The notes below the pieces were generated by a model. It made no database searches. It was given only the letters and a program-made list of their open reading frames with translations, and had not been told where the DNA came from. Shown here one piece after another: positions 15,725 through 23,523 of a DNA stretch of 28,601 nucleotides. Source of the stretch: an uncultured Moraxella sp. (lineage in GTDB: Bacteria > Pseudomonadota > Gammaproteobacteria > Pseudomonadales > Moraxellaceae); NCBI GenBank assembly GCA_927911235.1, contig CAKMOY010000067.1, positions 1-28,601 on the forward strand, written 5' to 3'. Every line of letters begins with the position of its first letter. Position 1 is the stretch's first letter. Made by a program: the position numbers and the translations under genes.

Positions 15725-17220
15725 TTATTCGTTCGCCTCGCTAAAGGCATTGCCTTGGTACATCTCTGGGGTCAGATTGACAAAACGGGTAAAATGCCCC
15801 TGAAAGCCTAGACGTATCGTGCCAATCGGTCCATTACGCTGCTTGCCAATGATGACCTCAGCAATGCCTTTTTGGTCGGATTTTTCATTATACACCTCAT
15901 CACGGTAAATAAACATGATTAAATCAGCATCTTGTTCAATCGCACCCGATTCACGCAAATCGGACATGATAGGTCGTTTGTTTGGGCGATTTTCAAGACT
16001 TCGGTTTAATTGGGATAAGGCGACCACAGGGCATTTCATTTCACGAGCCAATGCCTTTAAACTGCGAGAAATCTCAGAAATTTCGGCAACGCGATTGCCA
16101 TCAAGCCCCGGCACTTTCATCAATTGCAATAATCCACCATCACCATGCCAAGTTTGCCATCGTGGTCTTTGGCAATTCTACGACAGCGAGAGCGCACCTC
16201 AGACGGCGGCAAGGCGGTACTGTCATCAATGTACAATTTTTTTTCTTCTAAACGCAGCACTGTACTAATTAAATTTTGCCATTCTTGTTCGTCCATTTGC
16301 CCAGATCGCAAATGCCCTTGATGAATACCCCCACAAGACGATAACAAACGCATGGTGATGGATTCTGACGGCATTTCCATAGAAAACACCACCACAGGCA
16401 AATCGGTATGGTCTAAAATCCCTTCCACCAAATTCATCGCAAACGTGGTCTTACCCATAGAAGGACGTGCTGCCACGATAATTAAATCGCCTTCTTGCAA
16501 ACCTTGTGTTTTGTTATTTAGCTCTTCAAAAGGTGTTTGTAGTCCAATTAACCCATCAGGACGGCTTTTTAATTCTTGCACAGTCTCCACCACATTGGCA
16601 AGCACACCATCTAACCGTGTCGGTCCTTTATGAGTTGAGCCACGATTGTGCTGCTCATTAATCGCAAAAATCTCACTTTCAGCCCTATCTAAAAGCTCTC
16701 TCACCGAGCGTCCCTTTGGGTCGTATGCAGTTTCCAGCATATCATTGCCCGCCTTGATAATCTGACGCAAGGTAGAAAACTCACGCACACGTTGCGCATA
16801 GGCTGTCAAATTAAACAAAGTCGCAGGACTTTGCGACAAAATCTCGCTCACATATGCCATGCCGCCCACTTTGTCTAAAAATTTTTGCGATTCAAGCCAA
16901 TCCACCACCATCACCACATCATAAGGCTCATTGGCATTGGACAAATGCCGAATCGCGTCAAAAATTAACTGATGACGCTTGGCATAAAAATCTTGTGAAC
17001 TGATAATATCCGAAATACGGTCAAAACTTTCTTCTAAAGTCATGAGCGATGCCAACACCGACTTTTCAAGGTCAATGCTATGCGGTTTGTGTTGGGTTAA
17101 ATCATTGATGTGAACATTATTATTCTTTTGTTGATTGGTATCTTTTGATGGATTTTCGGTAGTAGTTACTGTGTTATTGCTATCATTTGCACTATTATTG
17201 GTGGGATTATTCTCGGACAT
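15725..17220 (-). CDS. dnaB: Replicative DNA helicase DnaB, with one suspected base error
   Basis: The hexameric helicase that unwinds DNA at replication forks. The restored product is about 498 residues. An unusual Asn/Thr/Ser-rich leader of about 45 residues precedes the N-domain ([19 protein letters not shown]). The RecA-like core follows: [20 protein letters not shown] (Walker A), [28 protein letters not shown] (Walker B), [17 protein letters not shown] and [20 protein letters not shown]. The frame breaks in the Walker B Leu at about 16128-16129, where GATTATTGC should read GATTATTTGC: one base is missing from a T-triplet on the coding strand. DnaB is essential, so a sequencing error is the likely cause. 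ATG 17220 is chosen; ATG 17238 would add six residues. The gene is 214 bp after rplI, beyond a terminator. Confidence 0.95.
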
Positions 17221-17362
17221 GGGTTTTCTCAAATACATTTCTTCTGCAATTTTGGAAGATAACTATACCCAATTTTTAGGCAAAAACCAATGAAAATTTT
17301 TAAAAAATCTCTGTTTTATTCATCAAAAAATCAATGATAAAATCCCTTGATTTTTGCAAAAT

Positions 17363-17396
17363 AAAAAAAGAGATAACCGAAATTATCTCTTTTTTG
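17363..17396. terminator. Rho-independent terminator after rplI
   Basis: AAAAAAAGAGATAA (17363-17376), a 6-nt loop and TTATCTCTTTTTT (17383 on) form a stem with T-tracts on both strands. It lies 39 bp past the rplI stop and separates the ribosomal genes from dnaB. Confidence 0.85.
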
Positions 17397-17434
17397 TAGT
17401 TTGGCTTTTTTAAAGTTTAACAAACTTAAATCAA

Positions 17435-17893
17435 TTAAGCGTTGCTTTCTTCTGCCAAAATCGTTACCAAAATGTTGGTCATGATATCGTGGTGTAATTG
17501 GATATCCACATTGTATTCGCCAACATTACGCAATGCACCTTCAGGTAATTTAACTTCTGAACGGTCAACTGGCAAGCCAGATTTTGTCAAAGCGTCAGCA
17601 ATATCACGAGTACCGATAGAGCCGAATAGTTTGCCTTCATCACCAGATTTTGCACGAATGATAACATTCACATCTTGCAATGCTTCGGCACGTGCGTTGG
17701 CTTCTGCCAATTCTTGTGCTTCTTGCTTTTCTAGTTCTGCACGGCGTGCTTCAAATTTTTGAATGTTTGCTTCGGTTGCTGGTAGTGCTTTGCCTTGTGG
17801 AACAAGGTAGTTACGACCGTAACCTGCTTTTACGTTTACTGTATCACCTAGTTTACCTAAGTTAGCGATACGTTGTAATAAAATAACTTGCAT
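17435..17893 (-). CDS. rplI: Ribosomal protein bL9
   Basis: A 50S subunit protein bound to 23S rRNA near the L1 stalk. The 152-residue product shows the N-terminal domain [40 protein letters not shown], the long linker helix ([20 protein letters not shown]) and the C-terminal domain ([16 protein letters not shown], then [13 protein letters not shown]). Length is close to E. coli (149). The ribosome site AAGGGG lies before ATG 17893. It is third in the rpsF-rpsR-rplI run, 15 bp after rpsR. Confidence 0.98.
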   Translation of the reverse strand: MQVILLQRIANLGKLGDTVNVKAGYGRNYLVPQGKALPATEANIQKFEARRAELEKQEAQELAEANARAEALQDVNVIIRAKSGDEGKLFGSIGTRDIADALTKSGLPVDRSEVKLPEGALRNVGEYNVDIQLHHDIMTNILVTILAEESNA

Positions 17894-17908
17894 ATCTCAC
17901 CCCTTAGA

Positions 17909-18137
17909 TTATTTTTGGCTGTCAGTGTAGTGAATCAACGCAAGATAGCGAGCTTGTTTAATCGCAACTGCCAATTGACGTTGATATTTTTGTTGATGTA
18001 CCAGTAATACGGCTTGGTACGATTTTGCCACTTTCACTGATGTATTGTTTTAGCAAATCTACATCTTTATAATCAATGTGAGTGATACCTTCAGCGGTAA
18101 AACGGCAAAATTTACGACGGCGGTAAAAACGTGCCAT
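17909..18137 (-). CDS. rpsR: Ribosomal protein bS18, with one suspected base error
   Basis: A 30S protein that binds bS6 on the platform. Read from ATG 18137 (AAGGAGA upstream) it gives [40 protein letters not shown] and [10 protein letters not shown], then shifts. Removing one base from the T-run 17987-17991 (five T's; four expected) restores [20 protein letters not shown] and a stop at 17909-17911. The restored length is 75 residues, equal to E. coli S18. An essential, single-copy ribosomal gene cannot tolerate this break, so it is strong internal evidence of sequence error. It lies 15 bp from both rpsF and rplI. Confidence 0.96.
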
Positions 18138-18152
18138 GAGTAGTCTCCTTAA

Positions 18153-18578
18153 TTATTCGTCGTTGTTGTCAGCATCTTCATCTGACTCTTCGTCAGCTGA
18201 TTGATAATCATCTTGGCTGGCTTCTGCACGGCGTGATGCTTTACGAGCACGCTTTTCTTCAGCACTTTTTGCCAATGGTGATTCTTCGGTAATCGCTTCA
18301 TCACGGCGGATAACAAGACTACGAATAATCGCATCGTTATAGCGGAATAGCTCTTCTAGTTCGTCAAGCGTTTGTTGAGCCACTTCAATGTTTAACAATA
18401 CATAGTGTGCTTTGTGTACTTTGTTAATTGGGTATGCCAATTGACGACGACCCCAATCTTCAAAACGATGTACCACACCATTTTGTTCATTGATAAGTTT
18501 GATGTAACGCTCAACCATGTCAGCGGCTTGGTCGCTTTGGTCTGGGTGAACCAATAATACCAGTTCATAATGTCTCAT
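18153..18578 (-). CDS. rpsF: Ribosomal protein bS6
   Basis: A 30S protein that pairs with bS18. The 141-residue product starts [20 protein letters not shown], with [29 protein letters not shown] and [17 protein letters not shown]. The C-terminal tail (about 105-141) is Lys/Arg-rich then strongly acidic ([15 protein letters not shown]). It ends in Glu, as in substrates of the Glu ligase RimK. The tail is a little longer than in E. coli (131-135 residues). AAGGAG lies seven bases before ATG 18578. It is the first gene of the rpsF-rpsR-rplI operon and has a strong promoter about 120 bp upstream. Confidence 0.98.
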   Translation of the reverse strand: MRHYELVLLVHPDQSDQAADMVERYIKLINEQNGVVHRFEDWGRRQLAYPINKVHKAHYVLLNIEVAQQTLDELEELFRYNDAIIRSLVIRRDEAITEESPLAKSAEEKRARKASRRAEASQDDYQSADEESDEDADNNDE

Positions 18579-18700
18579 AAAGACTCCTTACGGATTAAAC
18601 AGCCATTGACCCCATGTCAACAGCAAGGAGATTGAATTTAAAAAAATTAGCACTTTTAATAAAAAAACAAAAAGCACTTTTAAATACAATAAGGTCGCAT

Positions 18701-18729
18701 ATTATACGCTGATTTGTATTTTTTGGCAA
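18701..18729 (-). promoter_or_regulatory. Sigma-70 promoter of the rpsF operon
   Basis: On minus, TTGCCA (18724-18729) and TATAAT (18701-18706) are separated by exactly 17 bp. Transcription would start near 18694, giving a leader of about 115 nt before rpsF. This is the best promoter in the window. Confidence 0.8.
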
Positions 18730-18775
18730 TGTTTTTTGTGACTTTTTTAATAAACAAATTTTGCTAAAACAAAAA

Positions 18776-19183
18776 TTATTTTACAAATTCGCTCACGCAA
18801 GCTTGCAAGGTATTACTCACCGCTTTGGTAACAACCTGTGTGCGTGCGGTGCTATCAATGGCGGCAGTTGCCATGTCCGTCAAGCTAACAGATTGTGGCG
18901 CTTTTTTGCTGACACAGCCACAGACGCTTTCGGTGATTTTGGTTTGTTGTTCGCTAGTCATGGCAAAGCTTGCCAATTTGTAGTATTGGTTTGATTTGAT
19001 TTCGCTTTGGCATTTTTGGTTCACTGCCGTCTGAAATACAGCCGTGCCGATATTGGTCGCTGTACCGATGGTATTCACGGCGGTGTTGGTCGCAGTGGTT
19101 GCGTCAACGCCACCTGTTGAGGCACAGCCTGTCAAAGCAGATAAAATGGCAACAGTGGTGGCGAATTTGCTCAATGTTTTCAT
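18776..19183 (-). CDS. Small lipoprotein, uncharacterised
   Basis: A 135-residue product with a lipoprotein signal: MKTLSKFATTVAILSALTGC, lipid Cys at residue 20. The mature part begins with a Thr/Ala/Gly-rich stretch (VDATTATNTAVNTIGTATNI), then CQSEIKSNQYYKLASFAMTS, SVCGCVSKKAPQSVSLTDM and QACVSEFVK. Four Cys (about residues 58, 87, 89 and 128) could form two disulfides in the periplasm. The composition is repetitive but there are no clean repeats. I do not recognise the family. It lies downstream of nothing obvious and is transcribed toward rpsF, which has its own promoter starting at about 18729. Confidence 0.75.
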   Translation of the reverse strand: MKTLSKFATTVAILSALTGCASTGGVDATTATNTAVNTIGTATNIGTAVFQTAVNQKCQSEIKSNQYYKLASFAMTSEQQTKITESVCGCVSKKAPQSVSLTDMATAAIDSTARTQVVTKAVSNTLQACVSEFVK

Positions 19184-19366
19184 ATTTTTTCCAAAAAAAG
19201 TGGCTAAAAAAGACCATTATAAACAATTCATTTGCCAAAAGCTATGATTTGTTCATTGTGTGGTTTTGTTAAAAAATTAGGGCAATCATGCGAATAAATT
19301 TACACAACCGTTATAAAAATGCTTTAATTTTGTTGAATGTGAAATAATTATTTACAAAATTCTACA

Positions 19367-19385
19367 GCTTAAAAAAAATTTAAGC
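19367..19385. repeat. Inverted repeat, 7-bp arms
   Basis: GCTTAAA (19367-19373), five A's, TTTAAGC (19379-19385). It lies 20 bp before the larger palindrome and may be a hairpin or a binding site. Confidence 0.45.
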
Positions 19386-19404
19386 ATGACTTTCTTGTTA
19401 CAAT

Positions 19405-19426
19405 AAGTCATCTTTAAAGATGACTT
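19405..19426. promoter_or_regulatory. 22-bp perfect palindrome upstream of the Spy-like gene
   Basis: AAGTCATCTTT followed directly by its reverse complement AAAGATGACTT. It sits 90-110 bp before the lipoprotein start and overlaps a weak -35 candidate. The form suits a homodimer operator; a transcript hairpin is the alternative. No long T-tract follows, which argues against a terminator. Confidence 0.5.
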
Positions 19427-19515
19427 GATTTTGATATTTTTATGTTGAATATTTTTAACATATTTTTGATGTCACTTTTTAAACATACTTTTTAATCAAC
19501 GATTTGGAGTTAGCT

Positions 19516-20097
19516 ATGCTAAATAAAACACATTTTTTCACAGGTGTATTATTGTCTTTGGGTCTTGTAGTAACAGGTTGTGCCAGTACCAACGCCCAAA
19601 CCCAAGGCAAAGACAGTCAAGCCATGCCAAAACATGAACAAAAACACCATTTCAAAAAAGATTTTGACAAAAAATTTGATAAAAAAGGTGACAAAGACGG
19701 TCATCATTTTGACAAACTAAATTTAACAGACGCTCAAAAACAGCAACTTGAAACGTTAAGAAAGCAAAATGACGACAAAATGAAACAGCTACACGACAGC
19801 CTAAAACAACAAGATGCAAACATCACCAAACAAAAACAAGCAGGTGCAAGCACAGCGACTTTGTTGGCATTACATCAACAAAAACAAGCCACGATGGACA
19901 GTTTAAAAGCCTTGCACGAAACGGCTGAAAAGCAGTTTATGAGCATTTTGACCCCGGAACAACAGTTACAAATGTACGAAGCTCATGGCAAAGGCATGAA
20001 AGGTGAACGTGGTAAGAGCATGGAAAAACGTGAATCACAACGCCATGTACCACCTGCTGATGTGCCAAAACCAAAAATGCAAAAACCTGCAATGTAA
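19516..20097 (+). CDS. Spy/CpxP-like LTxxQ-motif lipoprotein
   Basis: A 193-residue predicted lipoprotein: signal MLNKTHFFTGVLLSLGLVVT, then Gly-Cys (lipobox VTGC). The mature start is charged and His/Lys/Asp-rich (HEQKHHFKKDFDKKFDKKGD). It then shows LNLTDAQKQQLETLRKQ and, about 80 residues on, MSILTPEQQLQMYEA, the two LTxxQ motifs of the Spy/CpxP periplasmic chaperone family. Helices between them would form the cradle dimer. The C-terminus is basic and Pro-rich. Family members in enterics are soluble; a lipid anchor is a difference. ATG 19516 has GGAG upstream. It is followed by a terminator and then a two-component pair, suggesting a CpxP-like role as sensor-kinase modulator. Confidence 0.82.
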   Translation: MLNKTHFFTGVLLSLGLVVTGCASTNAQTQGKDSQAMPKHEQKHHFKKDFDKKFDKKGDKDGHHFDKLNLTDAQKQQLETLRKQNDDKMKQLHDSLKQQDANITKQKQAGASTATLLALHQQKQATMDSLKALHETAEKQFMSILTPEQQLQMYEAHGKGMKGERGKSMEKRESQRHVPPADVPKPKMQKPAM

Positions 20098-20116
20098 TCA
20101 CAACGTTTTTGTGATT
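20096..20116 (+). terminator. Hairpin terminator after the Spy-like gene
   Basis: AATCACAA (20096-20103), a 5-nt loop and TTGTGATT (20109-20116), followed by TTTA. The stop codon TAA lies at its base. It probably reduces but may not abolish read-through into the regulator gene. Confidence 0.65.
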
Positions 20117-20230
20117 TTTATGGCAGGTTTGTAAAGAATCTGCCATTGGTTTTGTATATTTTTTAAACAAGTTGTATAATGTCAATTCTAACAACAATTT
20201 TTTGTAAAACAATTTTTATAGGTAAATCAA

Positions 20231-20965
20231 ATGGAAGACAATCAAAGCCCAAAACATATTCTGATTATAGAAGATGACCCAAGTTTAGCCGAGCTAATTA
20301 GCGAATATTTAAGCATGAATTATTATGACATTTCGCACGCACCAACGGCAACGCAAGGCTTAGAAATTTTGAACACGCCTGCCAAGCCTGTGGATTTGAT
20401 GATCTTGGATTTGATGTTGCCTGATATGGACGGTATGCAAGTTTGCCAAAAAGTGCGTCAGCACAAAGACAGCCGTCTATCGCACACGCCGATTGTCATG
20501 CTTACGGCAAAAGGCGATACCACCGACCGAGTGTTAGGGCTTGAGATGGGTGCTGATGATTATATCGCCAAACCATTTGAACCACGAGAGTTGCTCGCTC
20601 GTATCCGTGCGGTTTTACGCCGTCATGACCTGCCTGCTCACCAACAAAAAGAAGACAATTTGACCTTTGGTCGCCTAAAAGTGTATCCAGACAGCCACGA
20701 AGTTACCATTGATGATGAGCCTGTGCGTTTGACGACCCATCAATTCCAATTGCTCCACTATTTTGCCACCCATTCTGGCAAGGTGTTAAGCCGTGAACAG
20801 CTTTGGCATGCCATGCCAAATGATGATAGCAGTGATAATATTGACCGTGCCATTGACGTGCATATTTCTCGTTTGCGTGCATTGATTGAAGACAATCCAC
20901 GCCAACCAAAACGCATTATTACCGTGCGTGGTGTCGGTTATCAATTTGCCACTGACCAAGTGTAA
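20231..20965 (+). CDS. OmpR-family response regulator, Cpx-like
   Basis: A 244-residue DNA-binding regulator. The receiver domain has the acidic pair IIEDD (14-16), phospho-acceptor Asp60 in LMILDLMLPDMDG, Thr92 in VMLTAKGD and Lys114 in YIAKPFEPRELLARIRAVLR. The C-terminal winged helix has LTTHQFQLLHYFATHSGKVL, SREQLW, IDVHISRLRALIEDNP and ITVRGVGYQF. It has AGG before ATG 20231. It lies between a CpxP-like lipoprotein gene and a histidine kinase (24 bp downstream), the gene set of an envelope-stress system. I call it CpxR-like on context; assignment to CpxR rather than RstA or another OmpR paralogue is not certain. Confidence 0.92.
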   Translation: MEDNQSPKHILIIEDDPSLAELISEYLSMNYYDISHAPTATQGLEILNTPAKPVDLMILDLMLPDMDGMQVCQKVRQHKDSRLSHTPIVMLTAKGDTTDRVLGLEMGADDYIAKPFEPRELLARIRAVLRRHDLPAHQQKEDNLTFGRLKVYPDSHEVTIDDEPVRLTTHQFQLLHYFATHSGKVLSREQLWHAMPNDDSSDNIDRAIDVHISRLRALIEDNPRQPKRIITVRGVGYQFATDQV

Positions 20966-20989
20966 TTTTTTAGATTTTTTACGTTGTTT

Positions 20990-22618
20990 ATGAAAAATCG
21001 CTTGTTAAAATTTGATAGCGTCTTTATAAAACTCTTTGCCAGCGTCATGTTAGCATTGATTATTTTTGCGTTGGCGATGGTAGTTTTGACCCATTTGGTA
21101 CACGACACATCAACCAACACTCGCCATCAAGTGATTGCCAGTCAAGTCACCCAGCAATTATCCCCTGTGTTAGAACAGTTGCGTGACGCACAAAACAATG
21201 GTCAAAGCCTAGAGGCTCGCTATCTGTTAGCACTCATTCGCCGAAGTTTTAATGTGTATAGCGAGTCGCTAGACGCTCAGTTTGGCTTGTATGACGGTGC
21301 AACAGGCGAAGCGATTATGACCCCACGCAAATTGCCTGATATGCTACCGCCCAAGCCGACTTTGTATCAGCAAATTTTTCCGCATGACGACCCCAAACGC
21401 CCCACCGAAATCCAAATCGCAAGCCACGGCTATGTGGTGCTATACCATTCCAAAATCAGTAGCAAACCTGCGGTTTCCCCTGCGTTTAACTTGATTAGCG
21501 GTACATTGTTATTGCTCATTATCATGTCGGCAATGCTGTGGTTTATCACTCGCACGATGACATGGCGGATTAATCAGCTAAGCCAACAAATCAGCCTATT
21601 GGGGGCGGGCGATTTTAGCGTGCGAGTTACACCTGTTGGCAATGATGAAATCGCAACTTTGGCAAATGGTTTTAACCAAACTGCCGAACGCATTGAAACC
21701 TTGATGAACGCAAACAAACTTTTGTTGGCTCATGCGTCCCACGAAATCCGCACGCCGATTACTCGCATTCGCCTACAGATTGAAATGATGGGTATGCTTG
21801 CCAATCAATTGGACGAAAAAGCCCAAGAAAAATTTCACAGCCGAGCGACAGCGGTCAATCGTGATTTGACAGGGTTAAATGATTTGGTTGAAAGTATTTT
21901 ACTCGTGAGCCGTATGGACGCAGGACACGCCATTGAAAAAATGGCGGATATTGACCTGTATGAGCTTGTCAATAGCGAAGTGCAACACTACCCACAGGCG
22001 ACTTTTATTGGTTCTCATGTACATATACAAGGGCAAGAAAAACTTTTGACCCATCTTATCAGAAATCTTTTGGACAATGCCCATTTACACGGCATACCAC
22101 CTGTGACCGTGCAGTTATACGCCATTGATGAGTTGGGGAACGAAATTCATTTGCCTGAAACGGATAAGGATAATTTGTTGGAAAATCATCATCATGATGA
22201 TGTTGAAAATGTTGATGATGAAATATATCAACATGGCGAAAATTTGACCGATAACCATTTGGCAAATGAAGATTTAACAAACGAAAATTTGGTAGACACA
22301 GCCGACAAACGCAGTCTAACCCAAAAAACCAAATCAACGATTTTTGCTCGCAAAAAAACGGACAAAACCACGACCGACACGCCCACTTATCACCGCATAC
22401 GCCTAGCCGTGATAGACCAAGGCACAGGCATACCAGAAGACAAACGCACCGAGATTTTTTCGCCTTTTGTGCGGTTGCAACAAGAGAAAAAAGGCTCAGG
22501 GCTTGGCTTGTCGCTGGTTGCACAAATCGTAACCGCCCATCATGGCACGATTATCACCGATACACTTGACGGCAAAACACGGTTTTTGGTGACTTTGCCT
22601 GTCAGCCCAAATCTTTAA
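20990..22618 (+). CDS. Sensor histidine kinase, Cpx-like, with large insertion in the ATPase domain
   Basis: A 542-residue inner-membrane kinase counted from ATG 20990. TM1 is at about 13-36 (LFASVMLALIIFALAMVVLT), followed by a periplasmic sensor of ~130 residues, TM2 at about 168-186 (ISGTLLLLIIMSAMLWFI) and HAMP. The dimerisation helix has His251 in HASHEIRTPITR, the N-box is LIRNLLDNAHLHG, G1 is IDQGTGIP, the F-box is IFSPFVRL and G2 is GSGLGLSL. Between the N-box and G1 lie about 80 extra residues (378-466), rich in Asp, Asn, Glu and His, then basic (KSTIFARKKTDKTTTDT). In ordinary kinases this gap is 10-20 residues. The insert is in frame and the motifs on both sides are intact, so the enzyme is probably active. 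It is paired with the regulator just upstream. Confidence 0.92.
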   Translation: MKNRLLKFDSVFIKLFASVMLALIIFALAMVVLTHLVHDTSTNTRHQVIASQVTQQLSPVLEQLRDAQNNGQSLEARYLLALIRRSFNVYSESLDAQFGLYDGATGEAIMTPRKLPDMLPPKPTLYQQIFPHDDPKRPTEIQIASHGYVVLYHSKISSKPAVSPAFNLISGTLLLLIIMSAMLWFITRTMTWRINQLSQQISLLGAGDFSVRVTPVGNDEIATLANGFNQTAERIETLMNANKLLLAHASHEIRTPITRIRLQIEMMGMLANQLDEKAQEKFHSRATAVNRDLTGLNDLVESILLVSRMDAGHAIEKMADIDLYELVNSEVQHYPQATFIGSHVHIQGQEKLLTHLIRNLLDNAHLHGIPPVTVQLYAIDELGNEIHLPETDKDNLLENHHHDDVENVDDEIYQHGENLTDNHLANEDLTNENLVDTADKRSLTQKTKSTIFARKKTDKTTTDTPTYHRIRLAVIDQGTGIPEDKRTEIFSPFVRLQQEKKGSGLGLSLVAQIVTAHHGTIITDTLDGKTRFLVTLPVSPNL

Positions 22619-22619
22619 C

Positions 22620-22638
22620 ATGGTTAAATTTTAACCAT
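22620..22638 (+). terminator. Hairpin after the histidine kinase gene
   Basis: ATGGTTAA (22620-22627), a 3-nt loop and TTAACCAT (22631-22638), followed by TTTTTAAAA. It directly follows the kinase stop codon and separates the regulator locus from metN. Confidence 0.65.
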
Positions 22639-22742
22639 TTTTAAAAAAATTGATAACTTTGCATAAATATTTTCCAAAGTTTTTATAACCTTTTTCTTTA
22701 GGTATGATAAAATTATGTTCTTTTAAACTTTTTAAAACGACC

Positions 22743-23480
22743 ATGATTATTCTTGACAACGTTACCAAAACATTCCAAACCCAAGACGGCAACTGGTTTA
22801 CCGCCGTTGAGCCGACTTCGCTAAACATCAAACAAGGCGAGATTTTTGGCTTAATGGGCTATTCAGGTGCGGGCAAATCCACCCTACTTCGCCTAATCAA
22901 TCTGCTAGAACGCCCAGATTCTGGCAAAGTTACCATTGACGGTAAAGAATTGACCGCTTTGTCAAACCACGATTTACGCCACGCTCGCCAAAATATCGGC
23001 ATGATTTTTCAACAATTTAATCTTATGGCAAACCGTACCGTTGCCGAAAATGTAGCTTTTGCGTTAGAAATCGCAGGTTGGGAAAAAGCCAAAATCATGC
23101 CAAGAGTGATGGAATGCCTTGAGATTGTGGACTTGGCAAATCGTGCCAACCACTACCCTGCTCAGCTATCAGGCGGACAAAAACAGCGAGCAGGCATCGC
23201 ACGAGCCTTAGCCCCTAGCCCACACGTCATGCTAGCGGACGAACCGACTTCCGCCCTTGACCCTGCAACGACAAAAAGCGTATTAAACTGCCTAAAAGAC
23301 ATCAACGAAAAATTCAACGTAACTATCGTCATCGTAACGCACGAAATGTCCGTTATTCGCCGTTTGTGTAACCGTGTGGCGTTGCTTGATGGTGGGCGAT
23401 TGCTTGAAATTGCTGATGTTAAAAATGGCGAAATTCACGCACAAACCGAAATCGGACAGCGATTGATTGAAGAAGAATAA
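22743..23480 (+). CDS. metN: Methionine ABC transporter ATP-binding protein, no NIL domain
   Basis: The ATPase that powers methionine import with MetI and MetQ. The 245-residue product has Walker A (GYSGAGKST, 39-47), the Q-loop (MIFQQFNLM), signature LSGGQKQR (142-149), Walker B with VMLADEPTSALDP and the switch His in IVTHEMSVIRR. E. coli-type MetN has about 100 further residues forming the regulatory NIL domain that binds methionine. Here the protein stops at RLIEEE and metI starts 43 bp later, so the domain is absent in every frame. ATG 22743 begins a standard MetN N-terminus (MIILDNVTKTF); its ribosome site is weak. First gene of metN-metI-metQ. Confidence 0.93.
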   Translation: MIILDNVTKTFQTQDGNWFTAVEPTSLNIKQGEIFGLMGYSGAGKSTLLRLINLLERPDSGKVTIDGKELTALSNHDLRHARQNIGMIFQQFNLMANRTVAENVAFALEIAGWEKAKIMPRVMECLEIVDLANRANHYPAQLSGGQKQRAGIARALAPSPHVMLADEPTSALDPATTKSVLNCLKDINEKFNVTIVIVTHEMSVIRRLCNRVALLDGGRLLEIADVKNGEIHAQTEIGQRLIEEE

Positions 23481-23523
23481 CCAAAAAAATCTATAAAAAA
23501 AAGCATAAAAATTGGATAAAAAT

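Larger units (their letters stand above)
19184..19515. other. 332-bp non-coding region before the Cpx-like locus
   Basis: AT-rich, no gene. It must hold divergent promoters for the minus-strand lipoprotein and the plus-strand Spy-like gene. Two perfect inverted repeats stand out (19367-19385 and 19405-19426). TTGATT (19425-19430) and AATATT (19448-19453) are a weak promoter candidate just after the second palindrome. Confidence 0.55.

Noticed and set aside
17909..18137. Programmed frameshifting in rpsR, alr, ihfA or dnaB
   Set aside because: Shifts occur in both directions with no common slippery heptamer or stimulatory structure, and these families are not known to use it. Sequence error is simpler.
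22639..22742. SAM or other methionine-related riboswitch before metN or metQ
   Set aside because: No multi-stem element with the conserved SAM riboswitch core is visible in 22639-22742 or 24214-24422; only short hairpins are present.
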